Shown: piece by piece, positions 52,858-62,714 of the stretch
Position numbering within the stretch: the first letter of the stretch is position 1
Layout of the letters: the number at the start of each line of letters is the position of its first letter
Assembly: GCA_033852165.1 (NCBI GenBank)
Contig: JAWSUZ010000038.1
Coordinates: 1-64,000 of the forward strand
Reading direction: 5' to 3'
From: Agarilytica sp033852165
Lineage (GTDB): Bacteria; Pseudomonadota; Gammaproteobacteria; Pseudomonadales; Cellvibrionaceae
DNA: 64,000 nt
Program-made: the position numbers and the translations under genes
Notes under the pieces: generated by a model
Seen by the model: the letters and a program-made list of their open reading frames with translations, nothing else
Told to the model about the DNA's origin: nothing
The model's database searches: none

Positions 52858-55260
52858 TTGTCGCTTATTTTCTATTCAGTTTTATTTCTTCTAGGCTTGA
52901 TTCTGCCTGTTTTCTCTTCTGAGTTGCTGCCACTATCCATATCGTTTATTTCATTCTGTGTGGTGGCTCCGTTGTGTCGTTTGCCGGTGGCGCGTTTTAT
53001 TGCTGTTTTTATCCTTGGGTGTTCTGTTAGTACCGTTCAGCTTCACGCGGTTATTGATAGCCAGCTACCAGCCTTACTTCAGGGGCATGAGCTTCAAGTT
53101 AGGGTTGTTGTTCTCGGCTTGCCCGTGGAAACAGGGCGCAATGTGCGTTTTGTAGCGCAAGTTATTGAAATGACTCGGGTGGGTGAAAACAATTGTGATC
53201 AGTGTTCGGGCTTAGAAGGAAAAAAAATAAGGCTTTCTTGGCGCAGGGGGAGAGCTTCTGAAACCCTTCGCGCTGGGCAGTACTGGAGTTTTACGGTAAA
53301 GCTAAAAACGCCGAGAGGCTTTGTTAACCCAGGCGGTTTTGATTATCAGGCATGGCTGCTAAATCAACGGTTCAGTGCTACAGGCTATGTTCGGCCGGGT
53401 GGCAAAAATCAAATGCTGCCGTTTGAAGCTCCAGCTATTTCGTCATCTCATATTTTTGCTTCGATTGCGGGGTTTATAGAGGGGCGGCTATTTTCCTCTG
53501 GTGATTTTGAGTCGGAAGGAATTATGAGAGCGCTTATTCTTGGGGATAGGTCACTTATCTCGCCTGCTCAGTGGGATGTTTTTCAAATGACTGGAACAAC
53601 GCATTTGATGGCAATTTCGGGCCTTCATATTGGCCTGGTCGCCATGTTGTTCTTTGTTGTTATTCGGCGTTTAATCGGTGTAATCCCTTTTGCTTTGCCA
53701 TTAGTTATTATAAGGGCTTTGCCTGTCGTATTTAGTGTGGCGTTCTCCGGTCTATATGTGGCAATTTCAGGGTTTGCAGTTCCTGGTCAGCGAGCTTGGT
53801 TTATCGTTGTCTTCGCGAATACATGCTGTTTTTTTGGGCGCAAAATAAACCCTTTTAGAGTTTTGTTGTACGCCGCCATTTTTGTTGTACTCGTTAATCC
53901 GCTTTCCCTGACCCAAAACGGATTTTGGTTGAGTTTTACTGCGGTATTTCTGTTGCTGTACGGCTTTGCCTTTAGGGTTCATAGGTTCAGTTCAATAAAA
54001 GGCCTCTTTCGTGCTCAGTGGGCGGTGTATGTTGGCCTTTCGATGGTGCTGTTTGCTTGTTCATTGCCCTTGAGCGGATTGGGCCCAATGGCAAATATTG
54101 TGGCTGTCCCCTTGGTGTCTTTTGTTGTAATTCCCGCTCTGTTTCTAGCAGCATTGTTTTCGTTGTGTTCATCCGTTCTTTCAAAAGCAGCCTTATACGT
54201 CGCGGACTTTTCTTTGCAGGCACTTTGGTCGCTTTTAAGCTGGCTAAGTAGTTTTGATTTAAATTTTTGGTTTTCTCCGCTCAGTGTGTGGTTTTCAATA
54301 CTTGGCTTTGTAGGCTGTGTGTTTGTATTGACGCCGCGGCTATATAAGCTTCAATTGCCAGGCTTAATATTGATCTTTCTGACCTTATTTGTCGGTCGCT
54401 GTGATCGATTGTCTGATCATTATCGAATGACTGTTTTAGATGTTGGCCAGGGCTTGTCAATAGTGATTGAATCGCCCAATCAAACCATGGTGTATGACGT
54501 TGGGGCTAAGTTCTCGCCAAGCTTCGATATTGGTAGTCGTGTTCTTGCGCCTTATCTTCGGTATCGTAATCTCTCGCAGATTGATGCCTTGGTTATAAGT
54601 CACGGTGATAATGATCATGCGGGTGGTTTAGATGGGGTATTAAAGCTAGTACGCGTAAAGCGTTTACTTAGGAATCAAAAGGTAATTGAAGTTCAAAAGG
54701 GAGGTGGTCAAAATTATGATAAGCACAAGCAACGAAAGAGAAAGGGTGCGGGGGGAGAGTTGCTGCCAGAGGTTATCGAGCCATGCCTGGAAGGTATGCA
54801 GTGGACAATGGACAGTTTAGAGGTCCAAGTTTTGTGGCCAACAGAGAAAAGCTTGACGAATAATCACTCGAATAACGATTCGTGTGTTGTTTGGTTGAAA
54901 TCTAAGGGCGTTTCGATCCTGTTGACTGGCGATATTGAAAAAGCAGTTGAAGATGAACTTATCTCGTCAGGGGTCTTGCCGGGTAATGTTGATGTATTGT
55001 TGGCTCCACACCATGGCAGTAAAACTTCTTCATCTACAGCATTTGTCCAAGCTGTAAATGCGCGTCATGTCATTTTTAGTAGCGGGTATTTGAATCGATA
55101 CAAGCATCCGTCTTCTGTTATCGAAGAGAGGTATCGTTTGGGCGGCAGTATAGCTTGGAGTACCGCAGAACATGGAGCGATTACAGTCGAGTGGGGTAGC
55201 GATGAGTCTTTTCGAGTATTTTCCGAACGACTGAGGAACCCTAAATTGTGGTACGACTAA
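52858..55260 (+). CDS. comEC: DNA internalisation protein ComEC/Rec2
   Basis: Carries single-stranded DNA across the inner membrane during natural transformation. 800 residues: N-terminal helices and DUF4131 domain, central competence domain with many helices (GDRSLISPAQWDVFQMTGTTHLMAISGLH is the hallmark), and a C-terminal metallo-beta-lactamase-type domain (HGDNDH at 582-587, LTGDIEK, APHHGSKTS). The TTG at 52858 sits against a GGGAG, so the true start is not certain. It heads the comEC-exbB-exbD-lpxK-kdsB run. Confidence 0.95.
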   Translation: MSLIFYSVLFLLGLILPVFSSELLPLSISFISFCVVAPLCRLPVARFIAVFILGCSVSTVQLHAVIDSQLPALLQGHELQVRVVVLGLPVETGRNVRFVAQVIEMTRVGENNCDQCSGLEGKKIRLSWRRGRASETLRAGQYWSFTVKLKTPRGFVNPGGFDYQAWLLNQRFSATGYVRPGGKNQMLPFEAPAISSSHIFASIAGFIEGRLFSSGDFESEGIMRALILGDRSLISPAQWDVFQMTGTTHLMAISGLHIGLVAMLFFVVIRRLIGVIPFALPLVIIRALPVVFSVAFSGLYVAISGFAVPGQRAWFIVVFANTCCFFGRKINPFRVLLYAAIFVVLVNPLSLTQNGFWLSFTAVFLLLYGFAFRVHRFSSIKGLFRAQWAVYVGLSMVLFACSLPLSGLGPMANIVAVPLVSFVVIPALFLAALFSLCSSVLSKAALYVADFSLQALWSLLSWLSSFDLNFWFSPLSVWFSILGFVGCVFVLTPRLYKLQLPGLILIFLTLFVGRCDRLSDHYRMTVLDVGQGLSIVIESPNQTMVYDVGAKFSPSFDIGSRVLAPYLRYRNLSQIDALVISHGDNDHAGGLDGVLKLVRVKRLLRNQKVIEVQKGGGQNYDKHKQRKRKGAGGELLPEVIEPCLEGMQWTMDSLEVQVLWPTEKSLTNNHSNNDSCVVWLKSKGVSILLTGDIEKAVEDELISSGVLPGNVDVLLAPHHGSKTSSSTAFVQAVNARHVIFSSGYLNRYKHPSSVIEERYRLGGSIAWSTAEHGAITVEWGSDESFRVFSERLRNPKLWYD

Positions 55261-55505
55261 AATTGAGGGAAGGCTAAGTTTCGTCTGTCGAGCGGAGATT
55301 AGGGAGGCTAATTAGGGCCTGTCTTGTAATTTGAAGTAAGGAGATGTCTATTGAGGCTCTGTTTGTGGGCTGGTACTAGTTATAAGATTTTCCCCTGATG
55401 ATCATGTATCATTACTTTTTTGTAATTATTGGGATTTCTCTCAATAATTCAACAAGTTAAAACGCGATTATTAATACTCTGTTAAGAGCTATCTAGGAGT
55501 AAAGT

Positions 55506-56132
55506 GTGCAAGAAATTGTATTCTCAGGCGGGATCTTGATGCTGCCTATCTTGTTGTGTTCCGTGGCCGTTATCGCCATTGTTGTCGAGCGATTTTGGAC
55601 CCTAAATCCCACTAAGATTGCCCCTAAAGCGCAGCTTGGGCAAGTTTGGTCGTGGATTCGTGATAATGAACTAGATAGTGAGCGTCTTAAGCAGTTGCGT
55701 CGTTCTTCACAGTTAGGTCGTGTTCTGGCTGCTGGTTTGAGTAATTCTCGCCAGGGCCGTGACGTGATGAAGGACAGTATTCAGGAGGCTGCTAGCCAAG
55801 TGGTTCATGAGCTTGAGCGTTTTCTGGGTATGCTGGGTACTATTGCTGCAATTGCTCCGCTATTAGGGTTACTGGGTACCGTAATCGGAATGATTAAAGT
55901 TTTTACGGCACTTAATTTGGATGGAGGTGGTAACGCATCGGTCTTGGCTGGTGGTATTTCCGAGGCTCTTATTACCACTGCCGCTGGTTTGACCGTAGCT
56001 ATACCTGCAATGATTTTTCACCGTTTTTTCGTTCGCCGGGTTGACACTTTGGTCGTCACTATGGAACAAGAGTCAGTTAAGTTGGTTGATGCTTTACACG
56101 GTGATCGCCGTGTTGATCTAAAGGTGGCATAG
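55506..56132 (+). CDS. exbB: ExbB/TolQ-type proton-channel protein
   Basis: With ExbD it uses the proton gradient to drive an outer-membrane energiser such as TonB. 208 residues with three membrane helices (first at about 10-25, others at 110-135 and 150-175). The MotA/TolQ/ExbB motif LLGLLGTVIGMIKVF...GISEALITTAAGLTVAIPAM is present. Start GTG with AGGAG 6 bp upstream. No tonB gene follows. Confidence 0.93.
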   Translation: MQEIVFSGGILMLPILLCSVAVIAIVVERFWTLNPTKIAPKAQLGQVWSWIRDNELDSERLKQLRRSSQLGRVLAAGLSNSRQGRDVMKDSIQEAASQVVHELERFLGMLGTIAAIAPLLGLLGTVIGMIKVFTALNLDGGGNASVLAGGISEALITTAAGLTVAIPAMIFHRFFVRRVDTLVVTMEQESVKLVDALHGDRRVDLKVA

Positions 56133-56133
56133 C

Positions 56134-56565
56134 ATGACAATGAGTTTCAAGCGGCAGGTTACGTTGGACGAAGGGATCAACATGACTCCTTTGATTGACG
56201 TAGTCTTTTTGCTGCTTATATTCTTTATGGTGTCGTCTACACTTACCAAGCCCAACCATTTAAAGATCGATTTGCCGGAAGCTTCCGGCGACATTCAGCC
56301 CATACATAAAACGCAAATTGATGTCGTGATCGATGCTCAAGGTTCATATGCAGTGAATGGGACGATGCTCGTTAATAGCCAAATTAATACACTGCGTCGA
56401 GCTCTGGAGGAGGTTTCTGGGGGCGATACCAAAATACCCTTTGTTATTACCGGCGACTCTAAGAGTTCTTATCAATCGGTTATTTCAGTGATGAGCTTGG
56501 CGAATGAAATGGGTTTTGTGAATTTCAGTATGACCACTAAGTCTGTAGAAGAGCCTGGCGCATGA
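56134..56565 (+). CDS. exbD: ExbD/TolR-type protein
   Basis: 143 residues, one N-terminal membrane helix (about 19-37) with the conserved Asp in NMTPLIDVVFLLLIFFMV, which carries protons. The remainder is the periplasmic domain. It follows exbB by 1 bp. ATGs at 56134 and 56140 are both possible. This exbBD pair next to lpxK is the order known from Pseudomonas. Confidence 0.93.
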   Translation: MTMSFKRQVTLDEGINMTPLIDVVFLLLIFFMVSSTLTKPNHLKIDLPEASGDIQPIHKTQIDVVIDAQGSYAVNGTMLVNSQINTLRRALEEVSGGDTKIPFVITGDSKSSYQSVISVMSLANEMGFVNFSMTTKSVEEPGA

Positions 56566-56588
56566 CATTCCCCTTGGTCAATTAAGCA

Positions 56589-57620
56589 ATGAAGGACGAG
56601 TCTTTTTCGCTTCAATCCTGGGTGGAAAAACGTTGGTATGGTAAGCCCGGCTGTTTATTGTTCTTCCTCCCTTTTTCTCTGCTATTCAATATGGCGTCGC
56701 AAATCCGGCGCTTATCTCAGTGCCGAAAGTCGTCCCCTTACGATGTCCCTGTAATTGTTGTTGGTAATATCTCTGTTGGCGGCACAGGCAAAACACCCAC
56801 AATAATTGCTTTGGTTGGCTTTCTTAGCGGTAAGGGATTAAAAGTGGGGGTGGTGTCTCGCGGTTATGGGCGTGACTCTGATCGTTTAGTTGTCGCAAAC
56901 TCTATGAGTAAGCCAGCTGATCTGGGTGATGAGCCTTTCCTTATTTACCAGCAATCCGAATGTGCAGTGGCGGTTTGCAGCGATCGAAGTCTTGCAATTG
57001 AAGCTCTGATTAATGAATGCGGTTGTGATCTGATCTTGGCCGATGATGGTTTGCAGCACTATCGTATGCACCGTGATAGGGAAATTGTAGTTGTAGATGG
57101 TGAGCGTTTATTTGGTAATCAGTATTTATTGCCGGTTGGCCCTCTGAGGGAGGTTCCTGCGCGACTTGATGATGCGGATTGGGTGTTGGTGAATATGCCG
57201 GCGGATAGCCCAGATGGTGAACTTCCTGTTCGTCATCGGCAGGCATACCGTGCAGTTGTTTTGCCGGTCGAGCTGGTTCAATTAACAAGTGGAAATTGTT
57301 ACCCTTTATCGCACCTTCAAAACCTGAAAAATATTACGGCGGTTGCCGGATTAGGAAATCCTAATAAGTTTTTTACTACCTTGAGCAATCTAGGTGCGAG
57401 TTTTGTAGAAAAGCCATTTAAAGATCATTATGTCTATACGAGTGAGGACTTTAACAATCTTGCTGCTCAATCTATTGTGATGACAGAAAAAGATGCCGTG
57501 AAGTGTAAGGGCTTAGTGGGTGATGGTGCATACTTTCTTCGGATTACTTTGAGCTTACCAGATGCTTTTCTTGAAAATTTTTACCAGTCCGTTCGTCGTT
57601 TGATTGACGGAGAAGGTTGA
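56589..57620 (+). CDS. lpxK: Tetraacyldisaccharide 4'-kinase LpxK
   Basis: Phosphorylates the 4' position of the lipid A precursor. 343 residues. N-terminal membrane anchor (about 20-40), P-loop GNISVGGTGKTP and the DDGLQHYRMHRD motif of the family. It lies 23 bp after exbD. kdsB follows after 73 bp with no ycaR-type gene in between. Confidence 0.96.
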   Translation: MKDESFSLQSWVEKRWYGKPGCLLFFLPFSLLFNMASQIRRLSQCRKSSPYDVPVIVVGNISVGGTGKTPTIIALVGFLSGKGLKVGVVSRGYGRDSDRLVVANSMSKPADLGDEPFLIYQQSECAVAVCSDRSLAIEALINECGCDLILADDGLQHYRMHRDREIVVVDGERLFGNQYLLPVGPLREVPARLDDADWVLVNMPADSPDGELPVRHRQAYRAVVLPVELVQLTSGNCYPLSHLQNLKNITAVAGLGNPNKFFTTLSNLGASFVEKPFKDHYVYTSEDFNNLAAQSIVMTEKDAVKCKGLVGDGAYFLRITLSLPDAFLENFYQSVRRLIDGEG

Positions 57621-57693
57621 AGAGGGCAGTTGATGGAAAAGATAGAGGCAATCGACGTCCAGTCAATAGTTAAAATAAGATAGTAAAAAACAT

Positions 57694-58458
57694 ATGAGTT
57701 TTATCGTTATTATTCCAGCGCGTTACGCGTCTCAACGTTTGCCCGGGAAGCCTTTAAAAGATATCGCTGGCTGCACAATGATCGAGCGAGTTTATAACTG
57801 CGCTAAGACGAGTGACGCTAGCCGGGTTATTGTGGCGACAGATGATCAGCGTATCGTCGAGGCGGTTGAAGGCTTTGGTGGTGAGGTGGTTATGACGTCA
57901 CCTGATCATGTATCGGGTACTGACCGATTGCACGAGGTTGTTTCAAATTTAGCGTTGGCTCCTGAAGATATTGTTGTGAATGTTCAGGGCGATGAGCCGC
58001 TTATTCCTGCAGAGGTTATTAATCAGGTTGCGAAGAATTTATCTGAAAACGCAGCTGCTAGTGCATCGACTTTAAGTGAGCCTGTGAGCAGCATTGATGC
58101 GGCCTTTGATTCAAACGCTGTAAAAGTTGTATCGGATAATAATGGCTATGCTCTGTACTTTTCCCGTGCCCCGATTCCTTGGGTGCGTGATAATTTTGAT
58201 GCCGAGTCGCCAAGTCTGCCATCTGGTGAAATGATGCAGCGGCATATTGGTATTTATGCTTACCGGGTTAGCTTGCTCAATAAGTTTGTTACGTGGCCAG
58301 TCTCCAAATTGGAGGCGGCCGAAAAACTAGAGCAATTAAGAATTCTCTCAAATGGGCACAAAATTCATGTTGCTGAAGCATGTGCCGCTGTGCCGGGTGG
58401 TGTTGATACGCAAGAGGATCTCATTGCTGTGCAATCTCTTTTCTCTGGAGGGAATTAA
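57694..58458 (+). CDS. kdsB: 3-deoxy-manno-octulosonate cytidylyltransferase KdsB
   Basis: Makes CMP-Kdo for the LPS core. 254 residues. N-terminal nucleotide-binding motif IIPARYASQRLPGKPL, VNVQGDEPLIP and GIYAYRVSLL are typical. A GGAGGGAAT at its 3' end serves as ribosome-binding site for the next gene, 2 bp on. Confidence 0.97.
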   Translation: MSFIVIIPARYASQRLPGKPLKDIAGCTMIERVYNCAKTSDASRVIVATDDQRIVEAVEGFGGEVVMTSPDHVSGTDRLHEVVSNLALAPEDIVVNVQGDEPLIPAEVINQVAKNLSENAAASASTLSEPVSSIDAAFDSNAVKVVSDNNGYALYFSRAPIPWVRDNFDAESPSLPSGEMMQRHIGIYAYRVSLLNKFVTWPVSKLEAAEKLEQLRILSNGHKIHVAEACAAVPGGVDTQEDLIAVQSLFSGGN

Positions 58459-58460
58459 GA

Positions 58461-58964
58461 GTGTCGAAAGCGCGCGTGTTATTTGTTTGTTTGGGAAATA
58501 TTTGTCGCTCTCCAACTGCCGAAGGCGTATTTGAGTATTGTGTTCAGCAAGCTGGTTTGGCAGATAAAATAGCTATTGATTCTGCTGGAACGTCGGATTG
58601 GCATATAGGAGCGTCGCCAGACTCTCGCACGGTAACGGCGGCTAAAAATAGAGGTTACGACCTTTCGAGCTTACGCGGGCGGCAGGTTTCTCGCGACGAT
58701 TTTGAACGTTTTGATTATATCTTGGCGATGGATGCCGACAATCTAGCGGAATTAAAAAAACTAAAGCCGTCAGGTTATACCGGTTGCCTTGGTTTGTTCC
58801 TGGATTTTGCGTCGGCGTATGATGAGAATGATGTGCCCGACCCTTATTATGGCGGGGGTCGTGGTTTTGATTTGGTTTTAGATCTTATTGAAAATGCCAG
58901 CGAAGGGTTGTTAGAGCGTATCCGCTCTGATCTGAGTTTACCGTCTCGAAACGCTAAGTCGTAG
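58461..58964 (+). CDS. Low-molecular-weight protein-tyrosine phosphatase
   Basis: 167 residues. Catalytic loop CLGNICRSPTAE (Cx5R), and the general acid Asp in DPYYGGG. The start is GTG with GGAGGGAA upstream. Bacterial enzymes of this class often act on tyrosine kinases of polysaccharide export, but no such kinase is here, and the substrate is unknown. In kdsB-ptp-murB order as in Pseudomonas. Confidence 0.95.
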   Translation: MSKARVLFVCLGNICRSPTAEGVFEYCVQQAGLADKIAIDSAGTSDWHIGASPDSRTVTAAKNRGYDLSSLRGRQVSRDDFERFDYILAMDADNLAELKKLKPSGYTGCLGLFLDFASAYDENDVPDPYYGGGRGFDLVLDLIENASEGLLERIRSDLSLPSRNAKS

Positions 58965-58976
58965 TGCTTCTCGAAT

Positions 58977-59996
58977 ATGCATATTGAAACCAACAAACAA
59001 TTAAGTTCATACAATACATTGGCTGTGCCCAGTGTCGCGGAGTATTTTGTCGAAATATCCAGCCGTGAGGAATTGATTGAGGCTGTGACTTGGGCTCAAG
59101 ATGAGGGTGTTAAAATACATATTCTTGGCAGTGGATCGAATGTTATTTTATCGAAAACCATAAGTGGTTTAGTCATTCATCTTAAAGTCATGGGCTTTGA
59201 GGTGGCCTCAAAAAGTTCCGGTGAGGCTCTTGTGAGGGTGGGGGCTGGAGAGAACTGGCATCATCTTGTATGTCGGTGTGTAGAGGCTAAGTTGTTTGGC
59301 GTTGAAAATTTAGCGCTGATCCCTGGGTCGTGTGGCGCGGCTCCCGTACAAAATATAGGCGCATATGGCGTTGAGTTAAAAGATGTATTTTATTCTTTAG
59401 TTGCACTCGACATTCTTACTTTAGAGCGTAAAACATTTTATGCGGATGACTGTTGTTTTGGGTATCGTGACAGCGTGTTTAAAACGCAATTTCGTGGCCG
59501 TTATATTATTCTGCAGGTTGAGTTGCTCCTGTCTAAACAATCAAAATTCAATGTTTCTTACCCTGCGTTAAAACAGAAATTAAATTTTCGAGATGGTGAT
59601 GTCTTAAGCTCAGAGCAAATAAAAAATGCCGTTGTAGAAATCAGAGCAAGTAAGCTGCCAGACCCTTCGAAAATACCTAATTCGGGTAGCTTTTTTAAAA
59701 ATCCGATCGTCTCTTTGGAAGCGTATGCTCAGCTGAAGGCAGAGTTTTCTTTGATGGTTGCTTTCGATCAGGGGTCACACCGTAAGAAAATAGCTGCAGC
59801 GTGGTTGATCGAGTCAGTAGGGTGGAAGGGGAAATTGTTCGGGGGGGTTAAAGTGCATTCCGATCATGCCTTGGTGTTAACTAACCCTAATGGTTGTGAT
59901 TCGGTGTCAATTTTAAATGCTGTTGCCGCAATACAGGGTGATGTGAGCAAAAAATTTGGTATAGAGCTCGAGATGGAGCCACAAGTTCTGCAGTGA
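58977..59996 (+). CDS. murB: UDP-N-acetylenolpyruvoylglucosamine reductase MurB
   Basis: FAD enzyme that reduces UDP-GlcNAc-enolpyruvate in peptidoglycan synthesis. 339 residues, type I. FAD-binding HILGSGSNVILS, ALIPGSCGAAPVQNIGAYG, the tyrosine loop CCFGYRDSVFK, catalytic Ser in PNSGSFFKNP and Glu near the C-terminus (IELEMEPQVL). Last gene of the comEC-lpxK-murB run before alkB. Confidence 0.97.
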   Translation: MHIETNKQLSSYNTLAVPSVAEYFVEISSREELIEAVTWAQDEGVKIHILGSGSNVILSKTISGLVIHLKVMGFEVASKSSGEALVRVGAGENWHHLVCRCVEAKLFGVENLALIPGSCGAAPVQNIGAYGVELKDVFYSLVALDILTLERKTFYADDCCFGYRDSVFKTQFRGRYIILQVELLLSKQSKFNVSYPALKQKLNFRDGDVLSSEQIKNAVVEIRASKLPDPSKIPNSGSFFKNPIVSLEAYAQLKAEFSLMVAFDQGSHRKKIAAAWLIESVGWKGKLFGGVKVHSDHALVLTNPNGCDSVSILNAVAAIQGDVSKKFGIELEMEPQVLQ

Positions 59997-60006
59997 GGTT
60001 AGGTTT

Positions 60007-60642
60007 GTGACCCAGAAAAGTTTATTTCCTAGTGATGAAATGCAGCTGTTTAACCTGGGAGGGTATGGGGCATTACAGTATTTTCCTGAGTGGATAGACG
60101 GGGGCGCCGCCGATCGCTATTTTTCAGTATTTTTGAATGAGGTGAGTTGGACTCAGCCTGAGATAAGGGTGTACGGGCAGATGAGGCGGATACCACGACT
60201 GCAGGCTTGGTATGGGGATAAAGGCGCCCAAATGTCATATTCCGGTGCGTTGTTTGAGCCTCAACCATGGCTACCCGCACTAAAAAAAATAAAAAATGAG
60301 ATTGAATTACTCTGCGGTCATTCGTTTAATAGTGTTTTGGTTAATCGTTATCGTAGTGGGCTCGATAGTGTGGGCTGGCATGCTGATGATGAGGAAGAGT
60401 TGGGTGGCAACCCTATTATCGCGTCGGTGAGTTTGGGTGCTTCACGCATGTTTAGCTTGAGGCCGAAGTCTCCGGAGCTAGGCAATGCTTCGTTTAAAAA
60501 GCGTGACTTACTTTTGAATCATGGTGATTTGATGGTAATGAGTGGTTCAACTCAGGAGTTTTGGCATCACGCCGTGCTAAAGGACAAAATGGCGCCAGGT
60601 GAAAGGATTAATCTAACCTATCGATTCATTTGCCCCCGTTAA
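60007..60642 (+). CDS. alkB: Alpha-ketoglutarate-dependent dioxygenase AlkB-like
   Basis: Repairs alkylated bases in DNA or RNA by oxidative demethylation. 211 residues. Fe(II) ligands in WHADDEEEL (HxD) and EFWHHAV (distal His); 2-oxoglutarate Arg in GERINLTYRFI. The DNA-binding N-terminal lid differs from E. coli AlkB, resembling ALKBH2/3-type short bacterial homologues. The start is GTG, 10 bp after murB. No ada gene is adjacent. Confidence 0.92.
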   Translation: MTQKSLFPSDEMQLFNLGGYGALQYFPEWIDGGAADRYFSVFLNEVSWTQPEIRVYGQMRRIPRLQAWYGDKGAQMSYSGALFEPQPWLPALKKIKNEIELLCGHSFNSVLVNRYRSGLDSVGWHADDEEELGGNPIIASVSLGASRMFSLRPKSPELGNASFKKRDLLLNHGDLMVMSGSTQEFWHHAVLKDKMAPGERINLTYRFICPR

Positions 60643-60677
60643 TGACCTTGTCTGATCTTACTTTATAGCAATATTTC

Positions 60678-60686
60678 TGCTACAAT
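60678..60686 (+). promoter_or_regulatory. Candidate extended -10 promoter for icd
   Basis: TGCTACAAT fits the extended -10 form (TGnTATAAT) with one mismatch. It would give a leader of about 250 nt before icd; 60643-60944 holds no gene. A -35 match at 17 bp is poor. Confidence 0.4.
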
Positions 60687-60944
60687 CCGCCCGCTTTTTG
60701 CCGGGTATTACGGCTTAAATCATGCGTGATTTTTCCCTTACGCTTTAATTTTAAATTTGTTAGATGCAGATTTGACGGAAACGTATTTGTAAAAAGCAAA
60801 CAGTGCGATGATTTATTAACCGCCTAATCACTGGCAACTATATCAAGCGAAACATTCAAGATACTACTCTATTGCTTGGACTCATGATCTGGGTTCATTT
60901 TTTGTTAGTAATCTTAACTGCCAATATAACAACGGAGTTAACGC

Positions 60945-62198
60945 ATGGGATATCAACATATCCAAGTTCCTACCGATGGTGAAAAAATCACCGTAAATGA
61001 TGACCTCTCTCTTAATGTTCCCAATCGACCGATTATTCCTTTTATCGAAGGTGACGGTATTGGTGTGGACATTACTCCTGTCATGAAAAAAGTTATCGAT
61101 TCAGCTATCAAAAAAGCCTACAGCGGCGAAAAAAGCATAGCCTGGATGGAAGTCTATTGTGGTGAAAAAGCTGCTGGTACATACGACGGCGAATGGTTTC
61201 CAAAGGAAACTCTAGAAGCGCTGAGAGAATTCAGTGTTTCAATCAAAGGCCCTCTAACAACGCCTGTGGGCGGTGGTTTCCGATCTCTTAACGTGGCATT
61301 GCGCCAAGAGATGGATCTTTATGTTTGTCAGCGTCCTGTGCGTTGGTTTACAGGTGTGCCTAGCCCTGTTAAACAGCCAAACCTTGTGGATATGGTGATC
61401 TTTCGAGAAAACTCTGAAGACATCTACGCAGGTATAGAATTTAAAGAAGGCACTCCTGAAGTTAAAAAGCTAATCACTTTCCTTCAAGACGAAATGGGCG
61501 CGACTAAGATTCGTTTTCCTGAATGTAGTGGTATAGGCATTAAGCCTGTGTCTGAGAAGGGTACTAAGCGACTGGTTCGTAAGGCGCTTCAGTACACTAT
61601 TGATCAAGACTTGCCTTCTCTGACTATTGTCCATAAGGGCAATATCATGAAGTTTACTGAAGGTGCATTTGCTGAGTGGGCATATGAGCTTGCACGTGAA
61701 GAGTTTGGCGCTACTCCAATTGACGGTGGTCCTTGGTGTTCATTTAAGAATCCAAATACTGGCAAAGATATTGTTGTTAAAGACTGTATAGCTGATGCAA
61801 TGCTACAGCAAATTTTATTGCGTCCGTCTGAGTACAGTGTCATTGCGACATTAAATCTAAATGGTGACTACCTATCTGATGCTTTGGCTGCTCAAGTGGG
61901 CGGTATCGGTATTGCTCCTGGTGCAAACCTTTCAGATACCATCGCTGTTTTTGAGGCGACTCATGGCACAGCTCCTAAGTACGCTGGTCAAGACAAAGTA
62001 AACCCTGGTTCGCTTATCTTGTCTGCTGAGATGATGTTGCGTCACCTTGGTTGGGATGCTGCTGCTGATCTTATCGTTAAGGGCATCGAGTCTGCTATTG
62101 GGGCTAAAACAGTAACCTATGATTTTGAGCGCTTGATGGACGGTGCTGAGTTGAAGTCGTGCTCTGGCTTTGGCGATGAAATCATCAAGCATATGTGA
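60945..62198 (+). CDS. icd: NADP-dependent isocitrate dehydrogenase
   Basis: TCA-cycle enzyme. 417 residues (E. coli 416). Substrate loop IKGPLTTPVGGGFRSLNVALRQ region with the Ser that AceK phosphorylates in E. coli; VDMVIFRENSEDIYAG; NADP-site residues in HGTAPKYAGQDKVNPGS. GGAG lies 6 bp before the ATG. A terminator follows. Confidence 0.98.
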   Translation: MGYQHIQVPTDGEKITVNDDLSLNVPNRPIIPFIEGDGIGVDITPVMKKVIDSAIKKAYSGEKSIAWMEVYCGEKAAGTYDGEWFPKETLEALREFSVSIKGPLTTPVGGGFRSLNVALRQEMDLYVCQRPVRWFTGVPSPVKQPNLVDMVIFRENSEDIYAGIEFKEGTPEVKKLITFLQDEMGATKIRFPECSGIGIKPVSEKGTKRLVRKALQYTIDQDLPSLTIVHKGNIMKFTEGAFAEWAYELAREEFGATPIDGGPWCSFKNPNTGKDIVVKDCIADAMLQQILLRPSEYSVIATLNLNGDYLSDALAAQVGGIGIAPGANLSDTIAVFEATHGTAPKYAGQDKVNPGSLILSAEMMLRHLGWDAAADLIVKGIESAIGAKTVTYDFERLMDGAELKSCSGFGDEIIKHM

Positions 62199-62225
62199 TC
62201 ATCTCTTTTTGATTGATTGAATGCG

Positions 62226-62252
62226 AAAAGCCCGGCAATGCCGGGCTTTTTT
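62226..62252. terminator. Bidirectional terminator between icd and cspD
   Basis: AAAAGCCCGGC-AAT-GCCGGGCTTTT plus further T. A-runs on one side and T-runs on the other let it act for both convergent genes. Confidence 0.93.
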
Positions 62253-62311
62253 ATGTTAATCAATAGCTTAGAGCTGAAAGTTAATGTTGTTTTATACGTT
62301 TTAATTGTTGT

Positions 62312-62590
62312 CTATACGGCTTCCTCAAGAGGGCTTTCTTTTGGCTCCTCTATTGTGTTCGGCGTTTCCATCTCACCTGATTCGGTGATGTGGGCTCGGA
62401 TATGGCAGGCGTGAAGGCCTTTATCGCCTTTCTCAACATCGAAATCAACGACCTGTCCCGCTTTGAGTGTCCGGTAACCGTCCATCTCTATAGATGAATA
62501 ATGCGCGAATAAATCGCTCTCGCCGTCTTCCGGTAAGATGAATCCAAAACCCTTTGCGTTGTTGAACCATTTAACTGTTCCACTTGGCAT
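62312..62590 (-). CDS. cspD: Cold-shock-domain protein CspD
   Basis: 92 residues. Cold-shock domain (1-68) with RNA-binding KGFGFI and DLFAHYSSI; the tail (about 70-92) is Glu/Pro-rich. The position between icd and clpS identifies it as CspD, which in E. coli inhibits replication in stationary phase. GGGGAG precedes the ATG. Confidence 0.94.
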   Translation of the reverse strand: MPSGTVKWFNNAKGFGFILPEDGESDLFAHYSSIEMDGYRTLKAGQVVDFDVEKGDKGLHACHIRAHITESGEMETPNTIEEPKESPLEEAV

Positions 62591-62714
62591 AACGTGCTCC
62601 CCACTTATTTTAAATATCTACGAACCCATAAATGCCAAATGGGTGTAATATTGAGGTTAATTATTATTATCGACTACTTAACGAATGGTTGAGCGATTTT
62701 CAAACAATTGAGAA

